Shown: positions 27,677 to 36,817, numbered from the stretch's first letter. The stretch: 64,000 nucleotides of DNA from Paenisporosarcina macmurdoensis (GCF_042658845.1 NZ_JBHSRI010000025.1:248001-312000), one strand, 5' to 3'. Numbers and translations: made by a program. Notes: generated by a model not told the origin, from the letters alone.

Positions 27677-28499
27677 TTATTCAAGTAAACTCGTTAGCTC
27701 ACTTAAAGACAGTTGACTGATAACTTCATAGCCTTTACCTGGTCCGTGGGGTTTTACCACGACACTTCCCATGTCTGGAATTTGGCCCAAACCAAGTCCT
27801 TTTGGAAAACTATGAGCGATAATGACCTGATTACTTCTAGGGGGTGGTTGAATTTCCAACAATGAATGGAGGGATTCTACTATTTTATTCTGTTCTAGCG
27901 AGCTCAAAGTCCCGCTTAACTTATAAATTTCAAACAAGAAAGGATCAACTTGAACATTCTCTGCTCCGAAAGCCAATTCAGCAGTTTCTCTCGTTCTACA
28001 AAAAGGGCTGGCAAGAACCGGATATTTAACTGGAATTCGTAAACTGCGAAGTGCCTCCCCGTATGTTAGCTTGTTTTCTCCCAACTTCTGAAAGATTTCT
28101 TTGGGTAGAACAATCCTGTAAGTTCAGATTTGGTTGATCATCTCCAACGAGTGCTTCTCCGTGTCTAGCATACAAAATATTACCTCCTTCTCGAAGTGAA
28201 GTGAGCAAAGCCGGGTTAATTGTCGTGGATTGAGTATTATTATGTTCATTTGCTCCAACCATTGTTGTCCTTGGAATCATCACATGCACGAGCATTACTT
28301 GGTATTGATGTTCAAGTGCTTGATTGTAAAACTGTTGCGCTGCGTAATGATAAAATAACGCTGGACTGTTTACAGATGCCATCTTCAATCGCTCGAAATA
28401 CCTTGCTTGTTCAAAATGAAACAATGCCAGTTGTTCGAGACTCGGAATTAAATATTCATTTTGGCGATTAATCAACTTAATTTCTCCTTCATGTTGCAT
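27677..28499 (-). pseudogene. histidine phosphatase family protein, frameshifted
   Basis: Two overlapping minus-strand frames, 28026-28499 and 27677-28084, together give one histidine phosphatase. The first frame carries a 100-residue N-terminal extension and the catalytic NILYARHGEAL motif, then runs to NLSEVGRKQA. The second continues YGEALRSLRIPVKYPVLASP with CRTRETAELAF, and has a later catalytic-type VIIAHSFP. The join near 28055-28065 needs one small indel. Either an inactive gene or a sequence error. Neighbours do not suggest a pathway. Confidence 0.75.
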
Positions 28500-28879
28500 G
28501 ATCTAGCCATTTTGTTGTATTTACATTTTTGGGCATGGAATTCCCTTAGACAAGATTTTGTCGGCAGTAGAATTACTAATAACTAGTTGTGCTATCTCCT
28601 AAGAGAGGTTGTTATTTGATTTATTTCATTATGGAAATATAAGAATGATAGACTACTTGCCTATTTCTACTTGAAATAGAAAACATATAGTATACCAATC
28701 GGTCTGTTTATTAGATTACAAGTTTAGGAGGACTATAAACTAGTGACAAGAGGTTTAAGTAGATTGAAAACAAATTAAAAAGGGAGATTTTTGCAATTGA
28801 ATGTTCAAAGTACACGGATGCAAGGAATTGATTTAATGATGCATTATGTAAACAACTTCGCGGAAAGGAGGAAAGAATT
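28500..28879. other. intergenic region with possible leader frame
   Basis: No full gene. A 30-codon frame with TTG at 28797 (after AAAAAGGGAG) overlaps the start of the ATP-grasp gene by ten bases and could be a leader peptide; weak support. TAGGAGG near 28725 precedes an 11-codon frame. Confidence 0.3.
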
Positions 28880-30199
28880 TTGTATATAAAATGGATAACA
28901 AATGAGGAGATAGATAAAATTTATTTTCCAGTAAGTTTTCAAGGAATGGAAATATCCTCTTTAGAAAAAATTAATTTTCACTTTGGGCTATGGGAAAAAG
29001 AATTATCTGTACAATTTTTAGACGAGCTATCTGACGACGTAATTGGCTTATCTACAAATTTAAGAAACGATGTCTTCATTCCTGATGATTTGTTTTTTGA
29101 AATCAATACTACAGAAGATAGTCTAAGCATAGGGCCAGTTATATTGTATGTAGTATCGAAGCAATTTGTTAAACGTCTGGGAAGATTAAAGAAGAGATTT
29201 AAAAAAATACTTCCATTTAACGGTTTGATAATTGTTAGTTCTCCTGAAGGAATAAATACCGAAAAGAAGACAATTAAAGGGTATTACTTACAGCAAAAAC
29301 CTAACACGAAGAAATCGAATTGGAAGGAAGAAGTATTTCCATACCCAGGGGCAGTTTTTAAAAGAAAAAATCTTCCGAAAAACGTAAATAAACATTTATA
29401 TGAAGTGACAGGCGGCCGAGTATTTAATTCGGATTTCTTCAATAAATGGGAAATGTGGAAGTGGCTATCTCCTAACCAGATTGTACGCAGTCACATACCT
29501 CATACAACAGAGTTTAAGAGTCTAGCTAAAATTAATAATATGTTAAAAATCTATCCATCTATTTATTTAAAGCCTAAAAGTGGATCTCAAGGAAATGGGA
29601 TTATTGAGATTAAAAGGCTGGATAATCAATGTCAAATAACTGATTCTAAAAATAGGGTAACGCATGTGGAAAGTGGAAGACTAGGCAGTCACCCGATTAT
29701 CAAAAGACTATTAAAGAAGAAAAAGAAATATATGATTCAGCAAGGAGTTCCTGTACAGCACGACTCAAGGAATGTTGATTTTCGAATTTACATGCAAAAA
29801 GATGAAACAAAACAATGGAAGTGTACGGGGTTTATTGGTAGATTTGCTAAGCCAGGAAGCATTACGACTAATTTGCACCATATTGATTATATACTTCCAG
29901 GAAAAAAGGCTCTTCAGAAACTTTTCAGTCAAGATCAACATGATTTGGAATTAATAGAGCAAAAGATTGTTAACGTTTGTATTGATGCATGTCAGACACT
30001 TGATCAGCATGGTTGTTATGGAGACTTGGCAATTGATTTTATTCTAACTAGTGATTCACATGTATGGATATTGGAAATGAATAAAAGATATGGGTATAAA
30101 AGTTTTCCAATAATTAAGGATTTAGCATTATATGGTAAAATAATACGTAACCCATTTCTTTATGCAAGCGCACTTGCAGGTTTTATTATTAATAAGTAA
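28880..30199 (+). CDS. YheC/YheD-type ATP-grasp, endospore coat-associated protein
   Basis: A 439-residue protein. TTG at 28880 lies eight bases after AAAGGAGG. The N-terminal ~100 residues form the YheC/D beta domain (INFHFGLWEKEL, LSIGPVILYV). The C-terminal 260 residues are an ATP-grasp fold with YLKPKSGSQGNGI, IQQGVPV, VDFRIYMQK and WILEMNKRYG. Relatives are expressed in sporulation and associated with the spore coat; the ligated substrate is unknown. A paralogue lies at 47472-48764. Confidence 0.88.
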   Translation: MYIKWITNEEIDKIYFPVSFQGMEISSLEKINFHFGLWEKELSVQFLDELSDDVIGLSTNLRNDVFIPDDLFFEINTTEDSLSIGPVILYVVSKQFVKRLGRLKKRFKKILPFNGLIIVSSPEGINTEKKTIKGYYLQQKPNTKKSNWKEEVFPYPGAVFKRKNLPKNVNKHLYEVTGGRVFNSDFFNKWEMWKWLSPNQIVRSHIPHTTEFKSLAKINNMLKIYPSIYLKPKSGSQGNGIIEIKRLDNQCQITDSKNRVTHVESGRLGSHPIIKRLLKKKKKYMIQQGVPVQHDSRNVDFRIYMQKDETKQWKCTGFIGRFAKPGSITTNLHHIDYILPGKKALQKLFSQDQHDLELIEQKIVNVCIDACQTLDQHGCYGDLAIDFILTSDSHVWILEMNKRYGYKSFPIIKDLALYGKIIRNPFLYASALAGFIINK

Positions 30200-30334
30200 A
30201 CGATTAGATAGGTGATTCGAAGATTCTTCAGGAATAATAGTAAATGCGGTTAACATAGAATAAGATATTGGGTATCCATTTATATAGATACAAGTGGGAA
30301 TGTGTTAGTTCGAAATTATATAGGAAAATCAAAA

Positions 30335-30368
30335 AACGGCTGAAATAATATCCCCAGCCGTTCTTTTA
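30335..30368 (+). terminator. terminator
   Basis: AACGGCTG at 30335-30342 pairs with CAGCCGTT at 30355-30362 followed by CTTTTA. Stretch 30369-30563 shows nothing else. Confidence 0.7.
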
Positions 30369-30563
30369 TATGCACTGTATACCTATTCTTTAGTTCTCAA
30401 CATGCTAAAAACATACATCATGAATTATACCAGAATGATGGATTTACAAATGACTTTGCATCATGAGCTGAATAAATAGGTAGGAGACACGTGGTTTATT
30501 GGGACGAGTGAAGAATAAAGTGGGATTAATGATCGTGAAAAACTGAAGAGAGGGAGAGGTCAC

Positions 30564-30713
30564 ATGTTTGGTTTTTTTAAAAAATCTTGTGCGATTTGTA
30601 AGCGAAAAGTGAAGCCATTAAGAAAATATCGAAATGATCGAAACGATGTGATGCATGTTTGTGTGCCATGCAGTGAGTATGCAGAGAGACGCGCTTATCG
30701 GAAAGTGACTTAG
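30564..30713 (+). CDS. small zinc-ribbon-like protein, 49 aa
   Basis: ATG at 30564 follows GAGAGGGAGAGG. The 49-residue product begins MFGFFKKSCAICKRKVKPL and has two CxxC pairs (C9/C12 and C33/C36) in a very basic chain, the layout of a single zinc ribbon. I do not know a named family. The frame on the opposite strand (30577-30777) is its shadow. Confidence 0.65.
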   Translation: MFGFFKKSCAICKRKVKPLRKYRNDRNDVMHVCVPCSEYAERRAYRKVT

Positions 30714-30828
30714 AGCTCTTTGTACAATAATCTCTTAAAATACTATTTCCATCAGAAAATTTAAATGAATTTTGCAACAGGATTTCTCACTATGCACATA
30801 GAAGTATAATTAAAGAGGTGGGATGAAA

Positions 30829-31110
30829 ATGAAGGTTTATTATAGATGGGGTGTCTTTGTTCTTCTTATAGCTCTTACTGTCTTGTTGATTAACAAAGGA
30901 ATGGATTTGAGGTCACTTGGAACAAATGTTGATGGAACTGGAATTGGAGTACATTTTTTATTCCTTGAAATAAATGATCGGGTACCAGAGAACAGTATCC
31001 CATCATATGCAAATGGTTTTTTTATTGTAAGTTTAATGACAGCTTTAGCTGCACTAGTTCTTGCTGGGCTAAACTTATTAAGATTTAAAGGAACCAAGGC
31101 AGGAATTTAA
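30829..31110 (+). CDS. two-helix membrane protein, 93 aa
   Basis: ATG 30829 lies seven bases after GAGGTGG and is preferred to the ATG at 30823. Two membrane helices (about 7-22 and 63-84) flank an outside loop rich in polar residues. No recognised family. A stretch of 354 bases (31111-31464) downstream shows no gene. Confidence 0.6.
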   Translation: MKVYYRWGVFVLLIALTVLLINKGMDLRSLGTNVDGTGIGVHFLFLEINDRVPENSIPSYANGFFIVSLMTALAALVLAGLNLLRFKGTKAGI

Positions 31111-31464
31111 TTCTTTATCTCTGATTCTGGCGTCTCTACTTCTCCAAGAGGTGGAGGTGCTCTTTTTGTGTACTTCCTAAGTGTGGTGTAATGAGCTGTT
31201 TTGCATGGCAACACAAGATGTTGAAAAAATAATAAATTAAACGCTCATTTCAAATGGTTCTAAAGGATTTGCGGTAAGTATAAAGAAGATGTAAGTTAAA
31301 TTGAATGAAAACTGATGGTTTTTGTCCTGTGTATCAATAAAATTATAGTAATTCTAAGCAACTGGATTGTTTTGTTGCTATACTTTATGAATATTCAATA
31401 ATTAAAATGCCACACCTAAAGTGAGCACTTTTATTTATTATGAAGACAGATGAGGAGTGAAGAA

Positions 31465-31890
31465 ATGAGTAATGTTATTGTTGTTCCAACAGATGGCTCT
31501 AATAGTTCAATTAATGCACTTCAGTATGCCATTGATTTGGCAAAAAAAACAGATGGGGAAATAATTTTATTAAATGTACAGCCTAACTTCGCATCACCGA
31601 ATGTGAAAAAATTCTTTAACAAAAAGGATGTAGAGGAATACACCCAGATGTTGGCTGCCGAAGCATTAGAGAAAGTAAAAGGAGTCGTTGAAGAGGCAGG
31701 GGTACCGAATCAAGTGAAGGTACGTGTAGGCTTGCCGAAAATCGAGATTTGTCAAGAAGCTAGGGAAGCAAATGCTGGTTTAATCGTAATGGGTTACCGT
31801 GGGTTGGGAGCAGTTGCTGGAGTCGTATTAGGCAGCGTGAGTTATGGCGTTCTTCACGAGTCCCCGTGCCCGGTTACCATTGTTCGATAA
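31465..31890 (+). CDS. universal stress protein, UspA family
   Basis: A 141-residue Usp. ATG 31465 lies seven bases after GAGGAG. The N-terminus VIVVPTDGSNSSINAL and the ATP-binding C-terminus VMGYRGLGAVAGVVLGSVS (G-x2-G-x9-G-S type) are intact, so it is the ATP-binding subtype. Two terminators follow. No partner genes. Confidence 0.92.
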   Translation: MSNVIVVPTDGSNSSINALQYAIDLAKKTDGEIILLNVQPNFASPNVKKFFNKKDVEEYTQMLAAEALEKVKGVVEEAGVPNQVKVRVGLPKIEICQEAREANAGLIVMGYRGLGAVAGVVLGSVSYGVLHESPCPVTIVR

Positions 31891-31961
31891 CAACTAGTTG
31901 ATTTTAAAAAAAGTAAATTAAGACTAGCTGTCTTTTTTATGTGAAGTCATAATGTTATACC

Positions 31962-32046
31962 CCTTTAGATTTGTTTATCTAAAGGGGTATTTTTATAGTG
32001 GGGTTAAATGAGACGAGCTATGACAAAGTCACAGCTCGTTTTTTCA
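31962..32046 (+). terminator. tandem terminators after usp
   Basis: First: ATACCCCTTTAGAT/ATCTAAAGGGGTAT then TTTT (31962-31996). Second: GACGAGCTATGAC, loop AAA, GTCACAGCTCGT then TTTTTTC (about 32011-32046), a member of the ACGAGCTGTGAC family. Confidence 0.85.
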
Positions 32047-32127
32047 AAAGATAAGAAAGTACATAATTTTAGTTCCATAAACCCAGTGTTTCAGGTGCTT
32101 TGGACAAAAAGATGATTCTCTAATATT

Positions 32128-32322
32128 GTTGATTTCCGTTTCAGGCGGACGCTTTCCGCGGGGCGGGCGGTGAGCCTCCTCGGTCGCTTCGCGATCTGCG
32201 GGGTCTCACCTGTCCCGCTGATCCCGCTGGAAAGATATTGGACGAACTGTCATTCGTCCAATATCCTTGCGACGAGTAACCCGCAGGAGCAGATGTTTTC
32301 ACGCCGCCTTCCACTACAATCC
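32128..32322 (-). repeat. GC-rich repeat, copy C, with inserted hairpin module
   Basis: Reverse-oriented copy: GTTGATTTCCG ... GGACGCTTTCCGCGG at one end and CGCCTTCCACTACAATC at the other. It contains the extra hairpin GGAAAGATATTGGACGA/TCGTCCAATATCCTT (32229-32267) and the stretch GCGACGAGTAACCCGCAGG. The frames called on both strands here are artefacts of the repeat. Confidence 0.85.
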
Positions 32323-32424
32323 ATGAAGTGTGTAGTAACCAAAAAGAAAATCTCAATTGCTTATTGTTAAGTCACGAATAAATGATTCTAAGCTAAGCTA
32401 GAGATAGAACCAACCTATATCTTA

Positions 32425-32641
32425 GTTGATTGAAGCGCAGGTGGCGACTTCTGCGGGAATAGCAGATGTTTTTTGCACCGAAAGCGAAGCGGCAGGTGCA
32501 TGAGCTGAAGACCCCGCAGGAAAGATACTGGCCAAAGCCAGTATCTTTGCGACGAGTAACCGCAGGAGCATATGTTTTTGCAGTGACGAGGAGACTGAAG
32601 CCATGCCCGCGAAAAGCGTCCACCGTAGCGGAAATCAACAG
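32425..32641 (+). repeat. GC-rich repeat, copy D, with inserted hairpin module
   Basis: GTTGATTGAAGCGCAGGTGG ... GCCCGCGAAAAGCGTCC ... GGAAATCAAC. It holds an inserted hairpin AAAGATACTGGC/GCCAGTATCTTT at 32521-32549 followed by GCGACGAGTAACCGCAGGAG, plus a second insert around 32466-32500 (GATGTTTTTTGCACCG...). Copies C and D are only 100 bases apart in opposite orientation. Confidence 0.85.
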
Positions 32642-32666
32642 GCTACTATGGTTACTCTTCTTAAAA

Positions 32667-32695
32667 GGACCGGGAGCACTTTGCCCGGTTTTTCT
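32667..32695 (+). terminator. terminator-like hairpin
   Basis: ACCGGGAGCA/TGCCCGGT with loop CTT and a T run. Confidence 0.6.
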
Positions 32696-32757
32696 CATTC
32701 ATTAAGTTATGTTGTAGTTTGTATAATGGTTTTCGTTACAAAGAGACCCGAAAACCT

Positions 32758-33663
32758 TTAAGGGTACAATTCAATTTCATTACTATTTTTGTCATTTCTC
32801 ACACGGAGAGCGACGTCAGGTCTGTCAGTAAAAATACCGTTTACACCAAAAGACATGAGACTTCGCATCATGTTTTCATCGTTGACGGTATAAGGATGAA
32901 CAAGCAAGTTCTCGCTGTGCATCTTATCGATGAATTTATGATTCACTGCCTCCACATTTACACCTACCCCCGCTGCGTATTTAGTCACATCTTTAAGCTC
33001 TTTTTTGGTAAGATGAGCTTTTTTACTGAACTTATATAGTTTAATTAATGGGATGGATGGCTCCAAAGCGAATACTTCTTGTAAGCTTTTGTCGCTAAAG
33101 GACTGGATAATTACTTTAGGAATAGGGTCATCTCTATTGAGCAAATGATGTTCATTTAGTTGCCTTAAAAGCTCTTCTTCAATACCCGGATACACTCTGG
33201 GTGATTTCATTTCAATATAGTAATTAACACGATCCCCAAAGTACGTAAGGATCTTAGACAAATCAACAATACGTAAATCAAGTGAATTCGGTAAAGTATA
33301 AGATAAATGATTTTTATCGAACTCTTTCCCAGGAGAAAGAAGTTGAATTTCGTCAAACGTAACATCTGCTACAGCTTGCTGCGCGTTATCAAGCGTGACA
33401 ACCGATTCATGCAAGGCCACGAGTTTTCCATCTTTCGTCATTTGTAAATCGATTTCTATGTAATCCGCACCCATTAATACGGCCATTTCATAAGCGGCAA
33501 GAGTATGACCTGCTGCATAAGCGGACGCACCACGATGGCCAATGATCAGAAAATCATTTTCAGGCAAAGGGGTAGGTGGGATGGGTTGTGATTGTGGTTG
33601 CGATTGTTGTGGAGTACATCCACAAATGAAAAGAAGGATGATTAACAACTTCATTTTTTTCAT
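32758..33663 (-). CDS. glycerophosphodiester phosphodiesterase lipoprotein
   Basis: A 301-residue GDPD. Lipoprotein signal with lipobox near LLFICGC (C16), a Pro/Gln linker, then a TIM-barrel GDPD domain: IIGHRGASAYAAGHT (catalytic His43), YIEIDLQMTKDGKLVALHE (metal-binding Glu/Asp and catalytic His), and NYYIEMKSP. It hydrolyses deacylated phospholipids or teichoic acid fragments outside the membrane. Monocistronic. Confidence 0.92.
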   Translation of the reverse strand: MKKMKLLIILLFICGCTPQQSQPQSQPIPPTPLPENDFLIIGHRGASAYAAGHTLAAYEMAVLMGADYIEIDLQMTKDGKLVALHESVVTLDNAQQAVADVTFDEIQLLSPGKEFDKNHLSYTLPNSLDLRIVDLSKILTYFGDRVNYYIEMKSPRVYPGIEEELLRQLNEHHLLNRDDPIPKVIIQSFSDKSLQEVFALEPSIPLIKLYKFSKKAHLTKKELKDVTKYAAGVGVNVEAVNHKFIDKMHSENLLVHPYTVNDENMMRSLMSFGVNGIFTDRPDVALRVRNDKNSNEIELYP

Positions 33664-33879
33664 AAAAGTCCCCCAACAATAAAATGAAAATTCATTACTC
33701 TAAAGAATTATATGATAGACAAGTTGATGATATTTCAGATACATACATAACACACTAAAGTGACCGTTTTCTGAAAAATAGGGATTGAGAAAGTTGCTGA
33801 AATTGCATATTAAGAAAAAGCATTTGCTTCGGTCATTCAAACGAGGGGTCAGTTAAAGTGCATAACGTTTTTCTCCTAA

Positions 33880-33992
33880 GGAGTCGGCAGCAATAATCCA
33901 GATGGCAATCCAATTGAGTCCCATCCAACACGTCAAGGATCTAATGTGTTCGGTCTCATCGGCCAACTTAGCATGAGACAGGATTGGTGGGT
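33880..33992 (+). pseudogene. possible gene remnant
   Basis: A 37-codon stretch without start codon, bounded by TAA at 33877, whose translation (GSNNPDGNPIESHPTRQG ... GLIGQLSMRQDWW) looks protein-like in composition. I cannot name a source family. It lies in the 635-base gap between the divergent GDPD and small lipoprotein genes. Confidence 0.25.
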
Positions 33993-34000
33993 GATTTTTA

Positions 34001-34034
34001 ATTTATCGCTCATTTTGAGGATTTATCGCTCAAA
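34001..34034. repeat. two-copy short phrase repeat
   Basis: ATTTATCGCTCA occurs at 34001 and 34021, a 20-base period. A shorter relative of the 21-base arrays at 49642 and 61402. No gene is apparent at 33993-34298. Confidence 0.5.
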
Positions 34035-34298
34035 CAGGGCTCATAAGTAAGTGGATTAGATGAGACACTCGGCATCGCTCACGCACTCTTTCAAGAAAAA
34101 TCATTAAAAAACCGTGATAATGGAACATTAAGAAGTAAGTCCCAAGTCTTTCTTCCTCCAAAACCCAAATGAACCGAAACTTGAGAGTGACTAATTACAT
34201 ATTTTTAATACCCTAGGTTTATTCCGATTTTTTCTGGGGTAAAATTCATTAACAACGCAAGACAAATTAAAAACAAACATTTGAGGAGGAAGATTAAA

Positions 34299-34457
34299 AT
34301 GGATTATAAAAAAGGATTAGTAGCTAGTGGAATCGTTGGAGCCTTACTTTTCGGTGGTTTAGCAGGTTGTGGCGATGGAGTGGACCAAGATAACGGTGTA
34401 GAAGACGGCGAAGATGCAGACGAAGTAGATGAAGAAAACAAAAACGAAGAAGAGTAA
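34299..34457 (+). CDS. small acidic lipoprotein, 52 aa
   Basis: ATG 34299 follows TGAGGAGG. Signal peptide with lipobox GGLAGC (C24), then a 28-residue tail made almost only of Asp, Glu, Asn and Gly (GDGVDQDNGVEDGEDADEV). The extreme acidity could bind cations at the membrane surface. A terminator follows at 34460. The reverse frame at 34304-34528 is a shadow. Confidence 0.7.
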   Translation: MDYKKGLVASGIVGALLFGGLAGCGDGVDQDNGVEDGEDADEVDEENKNEEE

Positions 34458-34459
34458 AA

Positions 34460-34491
34460 AGAAAGAGGGGCATATTGCTCCTTTTTTTCTT
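34460..34491 (+). terminator. terminator
   Basis: GAGGGGCA/TGCTCC hairpin with loop TAT and a seven-T run after the small lipoprotein gene. Confidence 0.65.
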
Positions 34492-34609
34492 GGCTAAATA
34501 GTAATACCTTGTGGGAAAAATTGGTCACTTACATAATTGCTGATTTCTGTGACTAATTCCTTTCTAAAACGTCTATTATATAATGCACCGTAAGTAAAGG
34601 AGTGAGAAC

Positions 34610-35023
34610 ATGAAGAAATTGTTCGCTGCGATTGTGATTTTAGGAGCCATTGGATATGGTATTTATTATTTCGGAACTAATGTCGCTTCAGAAGAACTGG
34701 TAGATTCGGCTTCAACTGAGCTTGAGAATAGTGGGCAAATGAATGACGTAAAAGCCTATATAGAAAGTGATCCAGAATTAACAGCGTTAGTAAAAGAAGC
34801 GGAGTCAGCAGATGAAAGCACCTTACCATTTACATCTAAAGGAGAAGCAACGCGTGTGCTGATCAAAAAGGTTGGTATGACCAAACTCCGAGATATGCAA
34901 TCGGATGTACAAAATGGCACCGCATCTAAAGAAGAGGTATTACAGGTTCTAGGTGAGAAACTAACTAAAGAAGAAATGTTAGCGTTACAAGTCATTGCCT
35001 ATAAGGAAATTTATAATAAATAG
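34610..35023 (+). CDS. membrane-anchored hypothetical protein, 137 aa
   Basis: ATG 34610 follows AAAGGAGTGAG. One N-terminal membrane segment (about 3-22), then an alpha-helical extracytoplasmic domain (SDPELTALVKEAESAD, FTSKGEATRVLIKKVGM). Similar single-pass proteins exist in Bacillales without known function. Confidence 0.7.
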   Translation: MKKLFAAIVILGAIGYGIYYFGTNVASEELVDSASTELENSGQMNDVKAYIESDPELTALVKEAESADESTLPFTSKGEATRVLIKKVGMTKLRDMQSDVQNGTASKEEVLQVLGEKLTKEEMLALQVIAYKEIYNK

Positions 35024-35343
35024 AAGTCAATCCATTACTAGTGGGTTGACTATTTTTTTGAAAACTATTGTAAATAGTGCAGTTGATATTCCGCAGCTAG
35101 GGTGTGCTCCAAGCCTCCCAGCCGCTTTAAAACCAGCGCTCCTGTCTCTGTTTCGGTATCGCTACGCTAGATTCGTAACATGAAATGGCGTTGTAACCGA
35201 AATCAGCCGTATTATATAACAGGGCCCTATAGAAAATAGGAATACATAGATTGAAAAAAACAATACTCTTTGACATAGGTTAATGACCATCTATTAAATA
35301 AAAAAATCCATATAGTAATAATAAAACGAAGGGAGGATGTTAT

Positions 35344-35889
35344 ATGGAAGAGAATGATTATGAAAATTGTAATTGCCATGGTCAACAGATAAATAACTAC
35401 GACCTTAAATTTAATTATCGTTCCTACTCGCGCTGTTGTTGTTTTGACTATTGCTGTGGTTGTAGGCACCATCGTTGTCGTAAAGATTTATGCAATGATA
35501 ATTTTCAAATTCGATTAGCTGGTCTACAAGGTGGGCTAAATAATCGCTTACGTCAATTACAAGGATGCGTGTGTGTGATGGAGTTAGATAGCGGATTGAA
35601 AGTGAATGGGACACTTACATTTGTCGGATCGAATTTTGTGGAAATGCTTGTAATTGAACCATTGCCGCCTAGCGAAGAATCTCTAGAAGAAGTATTCGAA
35701 CTTGAGATTACTACAGATCAAAATCATCTGGGCGAAGTAAACGACTTAGATGAGATTGAACTTGAAGAAAATGATATAAGGGAACATGAGAAGGGACGTA
35801 CATGGATTTTTTCTGTTGAAAAAATTGTCAATGTTGTAGTAGATAGCTCATGTCACGAAAAAAAATGTAGTGAAAGGACCTTCTTTTAA
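35344..35889 (+). CDS. Cys-rich spore-coat-type protein with MnxD-like barrel motif
   Basis: A 181-residue protein after GGGAGGATG. Residues 9-50 hold a dense Cys/His region (CNCHG, RCCCFDYCCGCRHHRCRKD), which suggests metal binding or disulfide cross-linking as in spore coats. Residues about 72-105 read LQGCVCVMELDSGLKVNG then GTLTFVGSNFVEM, the strand-turn-strand pattern seen in MnxD and its paralogue, and resembling DUF2642-type coat domains. An acidic linker and a final WIFSVEKIVNVVV strand follow. No signal peptide, consistent with a mother-cell product. Function is inferred. Confidence 0.7.
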   Translation: MEENDYENCNCHGQQINNYDLKFNYRSYSRCCCFDYCCGCRHHRCRKDLCNDNFQIRLAGLQGGLNNRLRQLQGCVCVMELDSGLKVNGTLTFVGSNFVEMLVIEPLPPSEESLEEVFELEITTDQNHLGEVNDLDEIELEENDIREHEKGRTWIFSVEKIVNVVVDSSCHEKKCSERTFF

Positions 35890-36055
35890 CATGGAAGAGA
35901 ATCTTGAACTTGATAGCTCACTCAAGGTATGGAGTGGTGCTCATCGTACATTTGTACTTGCCTCAAATGTACTCTTATGTGGGTTTTTTTATACTCGTAG
36001 ATTCCTTTTGCCTTATTAAATTAACTGTGAAAGCTAACATAGCCAGCTTAAAATA

Positions 36056-36101
36056 AAAAAGTCAGCTCATGAAGTTCAACTTCAATGTGCTGACTTTTTA
36101 C
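36056..36101. terminator. bidirectional terminator between convergent genes
   Basis: AAAAAGTCAGCTCATGAAGTT pairs with AACTTCAATGTGCTGACTTTTT with small mismatches; A and T runs on both flanks serve the 35344 plus-strand gene and the 36104 minus-strand gene. Confidence 0.8.
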
Positions 36102-36103
36102 AT

Positions 36104-36817
36104 TTACGCGGTCATCGTAATGAGTTTAACCATCGCTAGAGGGAAGATTGTACTTTCTTCCTCTACTTTTAAGGTAATGGTCTCTTTATTGACTTCGGTC
36201 AGCAGCCCTTCACTTGTTAAGCCGTCAGTTTTTACGAGGATTCGTTTTTCTCGAAATAGTAGCAAATAAACACTTAAATGGATTCTGAAAAATAATTGAA
36301 TTAATTCTGGTGAAGAAGATACCACTTCACCAAAGTGAAACGTTAAATCCCTTCGCAAGCATGGATCTATCTCAGTCAATTCAGGATCATGATAAGGTTC
36401 TGCATAGCGCCCAAATGGCTTAATCGAGTGAATTTCATTAAATGGGAACATGTTCATCATCTCTTCTTCTCGAAGAACGACAAAATCAAATCCTACTAAA
36501 GTTATTTTTCCTTCGGTGGTTTCACCAAGTAGATTCGTGATTTCAACGCGTATACCGACTAATCCATCAAACATCTTTTGATAGGTTTCATGCGGCGGTC
36601 GACTATCGTCTAATGCGAGATTGAGCAGCAGTTCATTAGCATCTCTAATTTTTTCAACAACTTGGTCTAACTCATCTGGCGGCAGGCAATCCGCAGCGGA
36701 TGGATGTGTTGGGGAAGGAAACTGGTCGGGGCAACATTGAAAAGGAATATGGAAATACTCTGCTTGTTTATGTGGCACTGAATGTAAAGAATAGTCAGTG
36801 CTAGTCTCTTTTTTCAT
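36104..36817 (-). CDS. MnxD paralogue downstream of mnxG
   Basis: A 237-residue protein, the same length as MnxD. ATG 36817 follows AAAGGTGG. It aligns end to end with MnxD by eye: EGKITLVGFDFVVL against EGKVATIGRDFVMV, HSIKPFGRY against DSATIPFGFPTY, FGEVVSSSPELIQLFF against FGETVVKKEALIRQFF, and GLLTEVNKETITLKV against GKLDKTTTKELFLQL. Two tandem small beta-barrel modules are implied. An N-terminal Cys/Pro/His segment (FQCCPDQFPSPTHPS) is absent from MnxD. It is the next minus-strand gene after mnxG, separated only by a repeat element, so it may be an eighth member of the Mn-oxidation unit. Function unknown. Confidence 0.75.
   Translation of the reverse strand: MKKETSTDYSLHSVPHKQAEYFHIPFQCCPDQFPSPTHPSAADCLPPDELDQVVEKIRDANELLLNLALDDSRPPHETYQKMFDGLVGIRVEITNLLGETTEGKITLVGFDFVVLREEEMMNMFPFNEIHSIKPFGRYAEPYHDPELTEIDPCLRRDLTFHFGEVVSSSPELIQLFFRIHLSVYLLLFREKRILVKTDGLTSEGLLTEVNKETITLKVEEESTIFPLAMVKLITMTA

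Noticed and set aside
32141..32705. Several 60-100 aa frames on both strands
   Set aside because: All lie in GC-rich repeat copies C and D, which have low stop-codon density; no conserved protein features.
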